7,274 nt of DNA from Croceicoccus sp. (GCA_029936705.1 JAPYSD010000173.1:1-7274); one strand, 5' to 3'; counted from the first letter of the stretch, positions 1 through 5,929 are shown. Made by a program: numbers and translations. Notes: a model not told the origin generated them from the letters alone.

Positions 1-783
1 CTCACGCACTTCGCTTTCCCGCTGCCCGGTGAGGGCTAGAAGTCGGTAGAGCGGCCCGTAGGGGTAGGACAGCTTGCGCGTAGCCATCCAGAACATCTTC
101 AACTCTTCATCGTCGAGGAAGCGATCGCGGGCGTCTGGCAGGGGAGGCGGGCGTAGATTGTCGAATGGGTTGGCGGAAATGATTTCCGCGTCCTCGGCCC
201 AACTCCAGAGGATCCGCGAATAGGCGAAGGCGTTGCGCCGCGAAGCTGTCCCCGAGATGCCGTCGAAGAAGCGCGAAAGCTCGCTCTTCGCAATGCTGCC
301 GATGGGCTCGGATCCGAACTTCTCCTTCAGCCGGTCGACAACCTGCGTTGCCATCAGTCGGCTCTTCGCGGCAATCTTTCGCTTGCCGTTCTTCGTGTGC
401 CGATACCCATCGAGCCAGCGATCGGCGACGGCATCGAACGCGGTGACCCTTGCCTCGATGTCCGCGCGGGCTCGCTCGTCCACACGGGCCCGGTCAGCGT
501 CCTTCGGATGCGTGCCGGTGTCGACCATCATGGCCAGCGCCTTGCTTCGCTCTCGAGCCTTCTCCGCCGTCCAGGAGCCGTATTTGCCGATGGTGTAGCG
601 CCGGGCGTTCTTCTCGCCGCGCATTCGGTACTGATAGATGAATGCCTTTTTGCCCCGCGGCGTGATTCGCAGCCCAAAGCCTGTGACCTCGTTATCCCAG
701 ATGAAGCGCTCAGAAGGGCCTGACTCGGCGGCATCGATCAAGCGTTTGGTGAGGCGTTCGCGCTGTGGTGAAGGGTTGCTCAT
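1..783 (-). CDS. Tyrosine recombinase / integrase, 3' end outside window
   Basis: This is a site-specific recombinase that would integrate and excise the element at tRNA-Lys. The ATG at 783 opens a frame of 261 residues that runs off the window edge; roughly 130-150 C-terminal residues of a typical 400-residue P4-type integrase are missing. Residues about 8-85 match the N-terminal arm-DNA-binding domain of this family (see VTGFGLRIT near 33-41, then KAFIYQYRM and RRYTIGKYG). Residues about 95-180 look like the helical core-binding domain, with AVADRWL and RILWSWAEDAEII. The catalytic domain begins near residue 190 (NPFDNLRPPP), and the visible part ends in LALTGQRESEVRE, where R255 is the expected first catalytic arginine. 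The remaining R-H-R and Tyr residues are beyond the edge, so integrity cannot be judged. No clear Shine-Dalgarno is seen before the ATG. Confidence 0.94.
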   Translation of the reverse strand, partial: MSNPSPQRERLTKRLIDAAESGPSERFIWDNEVTGFGLRITPRGKKAFIYQYRMRGEKNARRYTIGKYGSWTAEKARERSKALAMMVDTGTHPKDADRARVDERARADIEARVTAFDAVADRWLDGYRHTKNGKRKIAAKSRLMATQVVDRLKEKFGSEPIGSIAKSELSRFFDGISGTASRRNAFAYSRILWSWAEDAEIISANPFDNLRPPPLPDARDRFLDDEELKMFWMATRKLSYPYGPLYRLLALTGQRESEVRE

Positions 784-792
784 AATAAGCGA

Positions 793-821
793 TAAATAAG
801 CAAGCCGCGTAGAACTGGCAA
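793..821 (-). promoter_or_regulatory. Candidate integrase promoter
   Basis: Reading the minus strand, TTGCCA (816-821) is followed after exactly 17 bases by TATTTA (793-798), which ends 9 bases before the integrase ATG. The -35 box is a fair match to the sigma-70 consensus; the -10 box matches only its first three bases. If used, the transcript would have almost no leader, consistent with the absence of a visible ribosome binding site. The stretch also carries the heptamer AATAAGC twice (784-790 and 795-801), 11 bp apart, so a DNA-binding protein contacting one helical face could overlap the promoter. Confidence 0.3.
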
Positions 822-931
822 TGGTCTAAATAGAGCTATCCGAGGATCGCTGCGCTCATACCCCTGCAAAAACGCCCTTTTCACGCGTCTTTGGTGCAAT
901 TGATAGATTCGGCGAAGGATAGGGAGTGCTA

Positions 932-977
932 ACTTTTAATCAGTAGGTCGCTGGTTCGAACCCAGCAGGGCTCACCA
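932..977 (+). other. Attachment site: 3' fragment of tRNA-Lys(UUU)
   Basis: The segment folds as the 3' part of a tRNA. Seen are the anticodon loop CTTTTAA (933-939, anticodon TTT at 935-937), the 3' anticodon strand TCAGT, variable loop AGGTC, T stem GCTGG/CCAGC around loop TTCGAAC (955-961), the 3' acceptor strand AGGGCTC (967-973), discriminator A and an encoded CCA (975-977). The 5' acceptor partner GAGCCCT and any D arm are absent upstream, and the anticodon stem already has an A-C mismatch at 931/941. The gene is therefore not a functional tRNA but the copy left at one end by an integrase that recombines within the tRNA 3' half. The identity block probably begins near 932; its exact left limit needs the sequence of the other end. 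Confidence 0.85.
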
Positions 978-980
978 TTC

Positions 981-1009
981 CTGCCGAAGCCGCCCTCCGG
1001 GGCCGGCAG
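981..1009 (+). terminator. GC-rich hairpin after the tRNA fragment, possible terminator
   Basis: CTGCCG (981-986) pairs with CGGCAG (1004-1009), and inside it GCCC (992-995) pairs with GGGC (1000-1003) around a TCCG loop, leaving a 5-base bulge on the left arm. It sits 3 bases after the CCA end, where a terminator for the original tRNA transcript would be expected. There is no following T run, so intrinsic termination is doubtful and a processing or chance structure is equally possible. Confidence 0.25.
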
Positions 1010-1150
1010 CGGGTCTTCGCCCCCCCTATCCCGATCATTATCCCGTGACTCCGCCGCTCACTATTGGCCGTGAGATCGCTGCGGGTATTTTCTTTTGCAT
1101 TCTTGGGCTTACCCTGATGCAACTGACATCCCTGATAGTATTCGATGCAT

Positions 1151-1167
1151 TCTCGATTTGATCGAGA
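1151..1167. promoter_or_regulatory. 17-bp inverted repeat upstream of the Crp/Fnr regulator
   Basis: TCTCGAT and ATCGAGA are perfect complements flanking a 3-base TTG spacer. The dyad is in the AT-rich part of the regulator's upstream region, 132 bp before its ATG. Its 7-3-7 spacing is shorter than the usual Crp or Fnr site (5-4-5 with a TTGAT/ATCAA-like consensus), so it could be an operator for another protein or chance; the right half includes TTGATC, loosely like an Fnr half-site. Confidence 0.35.
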
Positions 1168-1298
1168 CTTGCAAAATTCGAGCATGACCTGTTACAAACG
1201 TTACGGGGATTATCTTTGGACATAGCTGGATTGATTGGCAGCCTGTAGCAATTTGTCAGGGGCGGTACTTGTCGAGCGGCAAGTCCGACAGGTGGGGT

Positions 1299-2075
1299 AT
1301 GAATGTTTCGCAGAACGCCTTTATCGGGCATGTGCGCGATTTCCGCGGTACGGATGCCGAGATCGGCGCCGCGGTAGAGGCGCTCGCCCGCAGGCTTGCG
1401 CTTTTCGGTGACGATGTCGATGCGTCCCCGCTTTATCCCGCAGTCGAGCGGATCGGCACCATTCAGCGCGACCAGCCGATCTGGGCAGAGCGCAACCACA
1501 GCAACCGGATCTTCGTGCTGGATAGCGGCTTTGCGTTCGCCTTCAGCCTCTATCCCGATGGCCGCCGCCATATCGGCGACATCTTCGCGCCGGGTTCGGT
1601 CTGCAACTGGTCGAGCGTGTGGGGCGGCATGCTGATCGAGAACGTCATCTTCAAGGCGCGCTCGAAAGTCATCGTTCTCGACCGCGACCGCCTGATCGAG
1701 GTTGTCGCCGACCACCGGTCGCTGCGCGAAGCCATCCAGATGCATGAAAACGCGCGCTGTCACCGCAGGCAGCAGCGGTGCCGCGGCCTGATCGCGTTGC
1801 CGGCAGCCGAACGGCTCGCGCTCACCCTGCTCGACATCCGGGACGAACTTCGCGTGGGAGGAGAGGGGGACGAGTGGATCGGCCTGCCGCTTACGCTGCG
1901 CGAGCTGGGCGACTTGACCGGCCTGACCGACGTGCATGTCTCGCGCACGCTCAAGAAGCTGCAGGAAACCGGCTTCATCGAAAAGCGCGGCAAGCGTTTC
2001 CGGCTGAATGCCGACCCGCAGATGCAGGAAGCGCTCGACTACCAGCATTTCTTCTCGGTCAGCGAAAGCGCCTAG
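1299..2075 (+). CDS. Crp/Fnr-family transcriptional regulator
   Basis: A 258-residue cytoplasmic DNA-binding regulator. Residues about 47-140 form the cyclic-nucleotide-binding-like beta roll (IFVLDSGFAFAFSLYPDG, then HIGDIFAPGS), a linking helix lies near 140-160, and residues about 195-240 form the winged helix-turn-helix, with LRELGDLTGLT and recognition helix DVHVSRTLKKLQ followed by the wing GFIEKRGKRFRL. It lacks the N-terminal cysteine cluster of true Fnr (cysteines only at 102, 154 and 161), and the beta roll lacks the full cAMP-contact motif, so ligand and trigger are unknown. The ATG at 1299 is chosen because AGGTGG stands at 1290-1295; an in-frame TTG at 1269 would add ten unremarkable residues. 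Its stop shares the bases CTAG with the convergent hmgA stop. Nothing ties it functionally to the neighbouring catabolic operon. Confidence 0.92.
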   Translation: MNVSQNAFIGHVRDFRGTDAEIGAAVEALARRLALFGDDVDASPLYPAVERIGTIQRDQPIWAERNHSNRIFVLDSGFAFAFSLYPDGRRHIGDIFAPGSVCNWSSVWGGMLIENVIFKARSKVIVLDRDRLIEVVADHRSLREAIQMHENARCHRRQQRCRGLIALPAAERLALTLLDIRDELRVGGEGDEWIGLPLTLRELGDLTGLTDVHVSRTLKKLQETGFIEKRGKRFRLNADPQMQEALDYQHFFSVSESA

Positions 2076-3370
2076 GGCAGCCTGGCCTTTTCGAATCCGC
2101 CCCAGCAATCGTCGTAATCGCGCTGCAGTTCGGCCAGGGACAATGCCGTCTTCGACGGGGCGATGACCCAGCGGCTTTCGAACATGAAGGCCAGCGTATT
2201 CTCCAGCTTTACAGGTGCCAGTTCCGCTTCCATGGCGCTGCGGGTGCTGGCCGCGTCCGGGCCGTGCCCGTTCATCTGGTTGTGCAGGCTGGCGCCGCCC
2301 GGTTCGAACCCGCCCTTGCCGTCCTTCGGCCCCTGCTTGGCGTCATACTCGCCATGGATCAGCCCCATGAACTCGCTCATGACGTTGCGGTGGAACCATG
2401 GCGGGCGGAACGTATCCTCGGCCACCATCCAGCGCGGGGGAAAGATGACGAAATCGCAATTGGCCGTACCCGGCGTGTCGCTGGGACTGGTCAGGACCGT
2501 GAAGATGGAAGGGTCGGGATGGTCGAAGCTGACGGTGCCGATCGTGTTGAAGCGCGCCAAATCATAGCGCAGCGGCGCGCTGTTGCCGTGCCAGGCGGCC
2601 ACGTCAAAGGGCGAATGGCCCAGCGTGGTATGCCAGAGATGGCCCTGGAACTTCTGGACCAGCTGATATTCGCCCTCCAAATCCTCGAACCACGCGGCCG
2701 GGGTTTCGAAATCGCGGGGATTGGCCAGCCCGTTCGACCCGATCGGCCCCAGGTCGGGCAAGCGGAAAGGCGCGCCATAGTTTTCGCAGACATAGCCGCG
2801 TGAGGGTCCGTCCAGCTGCACGGCGAAACGCAGCCCGCGCGGGATCAGCGCGATATGGCCCGGCGGCACCTCCATCCGGCCCATTTCGGTCAGCAAGGTC
2901 AGCGTGCCCATCTGCGGCACGATCAGCAGTTCCCCGTCGGAAAACTGCACGGCCCGCCGCTCCATCGACCGGTTCGCGGCATAGAGATGCACGCCAATGC
3001 CCGCCCCTGCCGCGACATCGCCATTGGCGCCATAGGTCACGAGCCCTTCCAGCCAGTCCGTCGGCTGTTCCGGCAGCAACAAGGCACTCCACCGCAGGCG
3101 GTTCGGATCGACCGGTCCGCGCTCCAGCGGAGCGGTCGCAAGGCGGTGGGCGGCGTCGAGCGGGCGGAACGGCGGATGGCTGGCGGCAGGGCGCAGGCGA
3201 TAGAGCCACGAACGCCGGTTCTCGGCTCGGGGCGCGGTGAAGGCGGTGGTCGAGAACTGCTCGGCATACAGGCCGAAGGCGGGGCGCTGGGGGCTGTTGC
3301 GGCCCACGGGCAGCGCGCCCGGGACCGCTTCGGTCGCGAAGTGATTGCCGAAGCCGGTCAGATATTCCAT
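2072..3370 (-). CDS. hmgA: Homogentisate 1,2-dioxygenase
   Basis: Non-haem Fe(II) ring-cleaving dioxygenase that converts homogentisate to maleylacetoacetate, the last step encoded here of phenylalanine/tyrosine breakdown. The 432-residue product has the family's usual length and opens with the typical YLTGFGNHFATEA. By spacing against the human enzyme the iron ligands are H327 and E333 (in WFHRNVMSEFMG) and H363 (in GGASLHNQM), with the catalytic-base histidine at H284 (FDHPDPSIFTVLTSPSD). All are intact. It is the third gene of the operon: the ATG lies 13 bases beyond the hppD stop, and GGAG at 3379-3382, directly after that stop, is 8 bases from the ATG. The 3' end overlaps the convergent Crp/Fnr gene by four bases. 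The usual downstream partners (maleylacetoacetate isomerase, fumarylacetoacetase) are not next to it. Confidence 0.97.
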   Translation of the reverse strand: MEYLTGFGNHFATEAVPGALPVGRNSPQRPAFGLYAEQFSTTAFTAPRAENRRSWLYRLRPAASHPPFRPLDAAHRLATAPLERGPVDPNRLRWSALLLPEQPTDWLEGLVTYGANGDVAAGAGIGVHLYAANRSMERRAVQFSDGELLIVPQMGTLTLLTEMGRMEVPPGHIALIPRGLRFAVQLDGPSRGYVCENYGAPFRLPDLGPIGSNGLANPRDFETPAAWFEDLEGEYQLVQKFQGHLWHTTLGHSPFDVAAWHGNSAPLRYDLARFNTIGTVSFDHPDPSIFTVLTSPSDTPGTANCDFVIFPPRWMVAEDTFRPPWFHRNVMSEFMGLIHGEYDAKQGPKDGKGGFEPGGASLHNQMNGHGPDAASTRSAMEAELAPVKLENTLAFMFESRWVIAPSKTALSLAELQRDYDDCWGGFEKARLP

Positions 3371-3383
3371 CCGCTCCGCTCCG

Positions 3384-4490
3384 TCAGGCCGTTTCGCCCG
3401 GCTCGTCCACCTTCAGCGTGCCGCGGCGTACCTGGTCGCGCTCCATGCTTTCGAACAGCGCCTTGAAGTTGCCCTCGCCGAAACCGTCGTCGCCCTTGCG
3501 CTGGATAAATTCGAAGAACACCGGGCCGACATTCGCCTCGGCGAAGATCTGCAGCAACAGGCGCGGCTGGCCGCCCTCGGTCGTGCCGTCCAGCAGGATG
3601 CCGCGCGTCTTCAGCGCCTCGGTATCCTCGCCGTGGCCGGGCAGGCGCTCGGTCAGCATCTCGTAATAGGTCTCGGGCGGGGCGGTCATGAAGGGCACGC
3701 CCGTCTGTTTCAGCGAATCCCAGGCCGCGATCAGGTCGTCGCAGATGAAGGCGATGTGCTGGATGCCCTCGCCGTTGAATTCGCGCAGGAATTCCTCGAT
3801 CTGGCCCTTTCCGCCGTCGCCTTCCTCGTTCAGCGGAATGCGGATCTTGCCGTCGGGCGCGGTCAGCGCCTTGGACGTCAGGCCGGTATATTCGCCCTTG
3901 ATGTCGAAATAGCGGATCTCGCGAAAGTTGAAGAGCTTTTCATAGTAATCGGCCCAATAGGCCATGCGCCCGCCATAGACGTTGTGCGTCAGGTGATCGA
4001 TGCGCTGGAAGCCCGCGCCCGCCGGATGCTTGTCGACACCGGGCAAATAATCGAAGTCGATGTCATAGATCGACATGTCCCCGCGCTCGGCGCCTTCGTA
4101 GCGGTCGACCAGATAGATGATCGCATTGCCGATCCCGCGAATGGCGGGCAGGCGCAGTTCCATCGGCCCGGTTTCCAGCTGGACGGGTTCGGCCGAACGG
4201 TCAAGCAGTTCCTCATAGGCGCGGCGCGCGTCCTTCACGCGGAAGGCCATGCCGCAGGCGCTGGCGCCATGCTCGCGGCTGAAGAACCACGCGGGCGAGC
4301 CGGGTTCGTAATTGGTGATCAGGTTGATATCGCCCTGCCGCCACAGCTGCACGTCCTTGGACCGGTGGTTGGCGACATGGGTAAAGCCCATCGCCTTGAA
4401 CACGGGTTCCAGCTGGCCCTTTTCGGGCGCGGAGAATTCGACGAATTCGAATCCGTCGAGGCCGATGGGGTTTTCGAAAAGGTCAGTCAT
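3384..4490 (-). CDS. hppD: 4-hydroxyphenylpyruvate dioxygenase
   Basis: Fe(II) dioxygenase that decarboxylates and hydroxylates 4-hydroxyphenylpyruvate to homogentisate. The product is 368 residues from the chosen start, close to bacterial family members. It has two vicinal-oxygen-chelate halves, residues about 10-150 and 160-340; the second carries the metal site. H166 (RIDHLTHNV), H245 (IQHIAF) and E327 (VFFEFIQRKG) are spaced exactly 79 and 82 residues apart, as in the Pseudomonas fluorescens enzyme. The ATG at 4490 is preferred over an upstream ATG at 4532 because GAGGA (4499-4503) sits 8 bases before it, the protein then begins at the conserved region, and it overlaps the phhA stop in the typical ATGACTGA coupling. 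It is the middle gene of the operon. In some bacteria, excess homogentisate made by this enzyme gives brown pyomelanin. Confidence 0.97.
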   Translation of the reverse strand: MTDLFENPIGLDGFEFVEFSAPEKGQLEPVFKAMGFTHVANHRSKDVQLWRQGDINLITNYEPGSPAWFFSREHGASACGMAFRVKDARRAYEELLDRSAEPVQLETGPMELRLPAIRGIGNAIIYLVDRYEGAERGDMSIYDIDFDYLPGVDKHPAGAGFQRIDHLTHNVYGGRMAYWADYYEKLFNFREIRYFDIKGEYTGLTSKALTAPDGKIRIPLNEEGDGGKGQIEEFLREFNGEGIQHIAFICDDLIAAWDSLKQTGVPFMTAPPETYYEMLTERLPGHGEDTEALKTRGILLDGTTEGGQPRLLLQIFAEANVGPVFFEFIQRKGDDGFGEGNFKALFESMERDQVRRGTLKVDEPGETA

Positions 4491-5361
4491 GGGTGGCGTC
4501 CTCGGGTAATTTCCTGATTGTAACGGGTTCATCGCCGTCCTGCAGCCGGTCGGCAGGAAAGGGTTCGGTGTCGCGGTAGCGCGTGTAGATCGGCCCGAAA
4601 TCCAGGTCGACGAGGCCGGTGATCAGCTGCTGCAGATCGTCGATGACGAAATAGGTGCTCTGGAAATCGTCGATGGCATAGGCGGTGCGCATGATCCGTT
4701 CGGGATCGAAGCGCAGGCGCAGCACATCGGGGTCGGTGGTGGAAAAGACGGTCTCTCCGGCAGAGGACACGATGCCCGCGCCATAGGCCTTGAGCCCGCC
4801 GTGTTCCTCGATCAGGCCGAATTCGACCGTGTACCAGTAGATGCGCGCCAGCATCGGCACTGCGTCCATCGCCCGCGCCCGTTCGCCCGCCGCGCCATAG
4901 GCAGCCATGAAATCGGCGAAGGTCGGGTCCAGCAGCATCGGCACGTGGCCGAAGAAATCGTGGAACACGTCGGGCTCTACCAGGTAGTCCAGCTCGTGCT
5001 CCTCGCGGATCCAGCGGGTCACGGGAAAGCGGCGATTGGCAAGGTGGTCGAAGAACACCTCATCGGGGATGAAGCCGGGCACGGCCACGATCCGCCAGCC
5101 GGTCGCCTCGTCCAGGATCGCGCTGGCATGTTCGAAATCCGGGATGCCGTCGGCGCAGTCCAGCCGCGCAAGCCCCTCGCGGAACGCCTTGGCCGCGTGC
5201 TTTTCGGCGAGGGCGACCTGCCGTTCGTACAGGCGGCGCCAGCGCTCATGCTCGGCAGCGGAATAGGCGGCGTGGTCCTGCGGCACGGTATAATCGGCGC
5301 GGGCGCCGTCATAGTCGCCGCGAAGCTCATTCGAACTATTGGCTGATCCGGGTTTCTTCAT
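4483..5361 (-). CDS. phhA: Phenylalanine 4-monooxygenase (phenylalanine hydroxylase)
   Basis: Tetrahydropterin- and Fe-dependent aromatic amino acid hydroxylase converting phenylalanine to tyrosine. With the ATG at 5361 the product is 292 residues, the size of single-domain bacterial enzymes without the regulatory ACT domain of animal forms. The catalytic domain starts near residue 22 (DYTVPQD) and includes GWRIVAVPGFIP and RWIREEHELDYLVEPD. Iron ligands are H134 and H139 (VFHDFFGHVPML) and E180 (WYTVEFGL), with the 5- and 41-residue spacing of the Chromobacterium enzyme. It is the first gene of the operon, its stop lying 8 bases inside hppD. No Shine-Dalgarno precedes 5361, while a TATTAT box ends only 6 bases upstream, so the message may be leaderless; an in-frame GTG at 5442 would add 27 residues but would run through the candidate operator. 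No pterin-recycling gene is seen nearby. Confidence 0.95.
   Translation of the reverse strand: MKKPGSANSSNELRGDYDGARADYTVPQDHAAYSAAEHERWRRLYERQVALAEKHAAKAFREGLARLDCADGIPDFEHASAILDEATGWRIVAVPGFIPDEVFFDHLANRRFPVTRWIREEHELDYLVEPDVFHDFFGHVPMLLDPTFADFMAAYGAAGERARAMDAVPMLARIYWYTVEFGLIEEHGGLKAYGAGIVSSAGETVFSTTDPDVLRLRFDPERIMRTAYAIDDFQSTYFVIDDLQQLITGLVDLDFGPIYTRYRDTEPFPADRLQDGDEPVTIRKLPEDATHD
4499..4503 (-). promoter_or_regulatory. Ribosome binding site fixing the hppD start
   Basis: GAGGA on the minus strand, 8 bases before the ATG at 4490 and lying inside the end of phhA. It decides between the two in-frame ATG codons for hppD; the alternative at 4532 would place 14 non-conserved residues in front. 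Confidence 0.7.
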
Positions 5362-5367
5362 GTTTAT

Positions 5368-5373
5368 ATAATA
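5368..5373 (-). promoter_or_regulatory. Candidate -10 box of the phhA-hppD-hmgA operon
   Basis: On the minus strand TATTAT lies in the only AT-rich patch (5363-5373) of an otherwise GC-rich divergent region. It ends 6 bases before the phhA ATG, so transcription would begin at or beside the start codon. No good -35 box stands 16-18 bases upstream, which would fit a promoter needing an activator such as the divergent Lrp-type protein. Confidence 0.35.
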
Positions 5374-5384
5374 CCACAGGGCGC

Positions 5385-5441
5385 GAACGGTTTCCGTGCA
5401 AAGATCGCGCGCCGCGTCGTGGTTTTTGGTGGATTCCACCA
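5385..5441. promoter_or_regulatory. Candidate Lrp-type operator between phhA and the regulator
   Basis: TGGTGGA (5427-5433) and TCCACCA (5435-5441) form a perfect 15-bp palindrome around one T. A weaker dyad, ACGG-TTT-CCGT (5387-5397), has its centre at 5392, exactly 42 bp from the first centre at 5434, which is four turns of B-DNA. Their cores, GGATTCC and GGTTTCC, differ by one base. Lrp/AsnC proteins commonly bind such phased dyads beside their own genes. The strong site is 24 bp from the regulator ATG and 66 bp from the phhA ATG. Confidence 0.55.
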
Positions 5442-5464
5442 CTGCGCGTGCCTATCGTGGCGCA

Positions 5465-5929
5465 ATGCCCCGTCTTGATGCCTATGATAAGCGGATCATC
5501 GCTGCGCTGCAGGACGATGCGCGCATGCCGATCGCCGCCGTCGCCGAGCGGGCCGCCCTGTCCGCCACCCCCGTCAGCCGCCGGGTCAGGCGGCTGGAGG
5601 AAGAGGGGGTGATCGCGGGCTATGCCCCGGTGCTGGATCCGCGCAAGCTGGGCTTCGAACTGGAAGCCTATGTGCTGATCAACCTGGAATCGCATTCGGA
5701 CGAATCCATCGCGCGTTTTGAAACGATGATCCGCGACCATCCTTATATCGTGTCGTGCCACGCGGTGACGGGCGACATGGATTACATCCTGCGGGTAATC
5801 GCCCGGGATGTCGAACATCTCTCGCAGATCACGTTGAAGACGCTGGTGCGGATGGAAGGCGTGCGGGACGTGAAATCGATCATCGCACTGGAAGCGATCA
5901 AGGAAAGCCGGGCGCCGCCACTGGAATAG
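5465..5929 (+). CDS. Lrp/AsnC-family transcriptional regulator
   Basis: A 154-residue regulator of the feast/famine type. Residues about 5-50 are the winged helix-turn-helix (LDAYDKRIIAALQDDAR, then AERAALSATPVSRRVRRLEEEGVI), residues 51-62 the linking strand (GYAPVLDPRKLG), and residues 66-145 the ligand-binding RAM domain, with CHAVTGDMDYILRV (98-111) forming the usual effector-site loop. Such proteins oligomerise and respond to amino acids. Being divergent from phhA, it probably controls the phenylalanine/tyrosine operon with phenylalanine, tyrosine or a product as effector; this is inference from position. The ATG at 5465 gives the standard family length; extension upstream to 5396 would read through the operator. 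No strong Shine-Dalgarno is visible. Its last codons form one arm of the hairpin shared with the glutamate dehydrogenase gene. Confidence 0.95.
   Translation: MPRLDAYDKRIIAALQDDARMPIAAVAERAALSATPVSRRVRRLEEEGVIAGYAPVLDPRKLGFELEAYVLINLESHSDESIARFETMIRDHPYIVSCHAVTGDMDYILRVIARDVEHLSQITLKTLVRMEGVRDVKSIIALEAIKESRAPPLE

Larger units (their letters stand above)
1..977. mobile_element. Right end of an integrated element (tRNA-Lys target)
   Basis: An integrase gene reading leftwards, an AT-rich control stretch and a duplicated tRNA 3' segment are arranged as at the end of a genomic island or prophage inserted by a tyrosine recombinase. The tRNA segment lies on the plus strand with its CCA end at 977, so the interrupted tRNA would have its 5' half further left. 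The body of the element must therefore extend left of position 1, and chromosomal DNA resumes after 977. Positions 781-960 are about 47 percent GC by my count, well below the flanking coding regions. Whether it is a phage, an integrative conjugative element or a cargo island cannot be told, because only the integrase end is visible. Confidence 0.75.
978..1298. other. Intergenic region, 321 bp, no gene found
   Basis: This stretch separates the element end from the Crp/Fnr-type regulator. Its left part (about 978-1075) is GC-rich and contains the hairpin at 981-1009; positions 1081-1260 fall to about 44 percent GC by my count, which suits a promoter region. It holds the inverted repeat at 1151-1167. 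No convincing -35/-10 pair was found: TTGCAA at 1169-1174 has a poor partner at the right distance. The minus-strand open frame across 940-1185 is an antisense-tRNA artefact, not a gene. Confidence 0.7.

Noticed and set aside
99..293. Small minus-strand open frame inside the integrase region
   Set aside because: It is out of frame with the integrase reading continuously through the same bases, whose translation matches the family.
900..977. A complete functional tRNA gene
   Set aside because: The bases where GAGCCCT should stand (about 902) do not pair with AGGGCTC, there is no D arm, and the anticodon stem has a mismatch; only the 3' part is tRNA-like.
940..1185. Minus-strand open frame of 81 residues ending in SPAGFEPATY
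   Set aside because: The GFEPAT ending is the well-known translation of the antisense of a tRNA T arm and 3' end; this frame overlaps the tRNA fragment and has no other coding signs.
1169..1197. Sigma-70 promoter for the Crp/Fnr gene (TTGCAA, 17 bases, TTACAA)
   Set aside because: The -10 box matches only two of six consensus bases; not strong enough to report as a feature.
1038..2108. Minus-strand open frame of 356 residues opposite the Crp/Fnr gene
   Set aside because: It is a GC-driven shadow of a gene with clear domains on the other strand, and its own translation has no recognisable features.
1778..2803. Plus-strand open frame of 341 residues spanning the Crp/Fnr gene end and hmgA
   Set aside because: It crosses two real genes in a different frame or strand and shows no domain; a shadow frame.
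3345..4517. Plus-strand open frame of 390 residues opposite hppD
   Set aside because: It is rich in Ala, Gly, Arg, Val and Leu as expected of antisense in high-GC DNA, and it covers a fully conserved dioxygenase gene.
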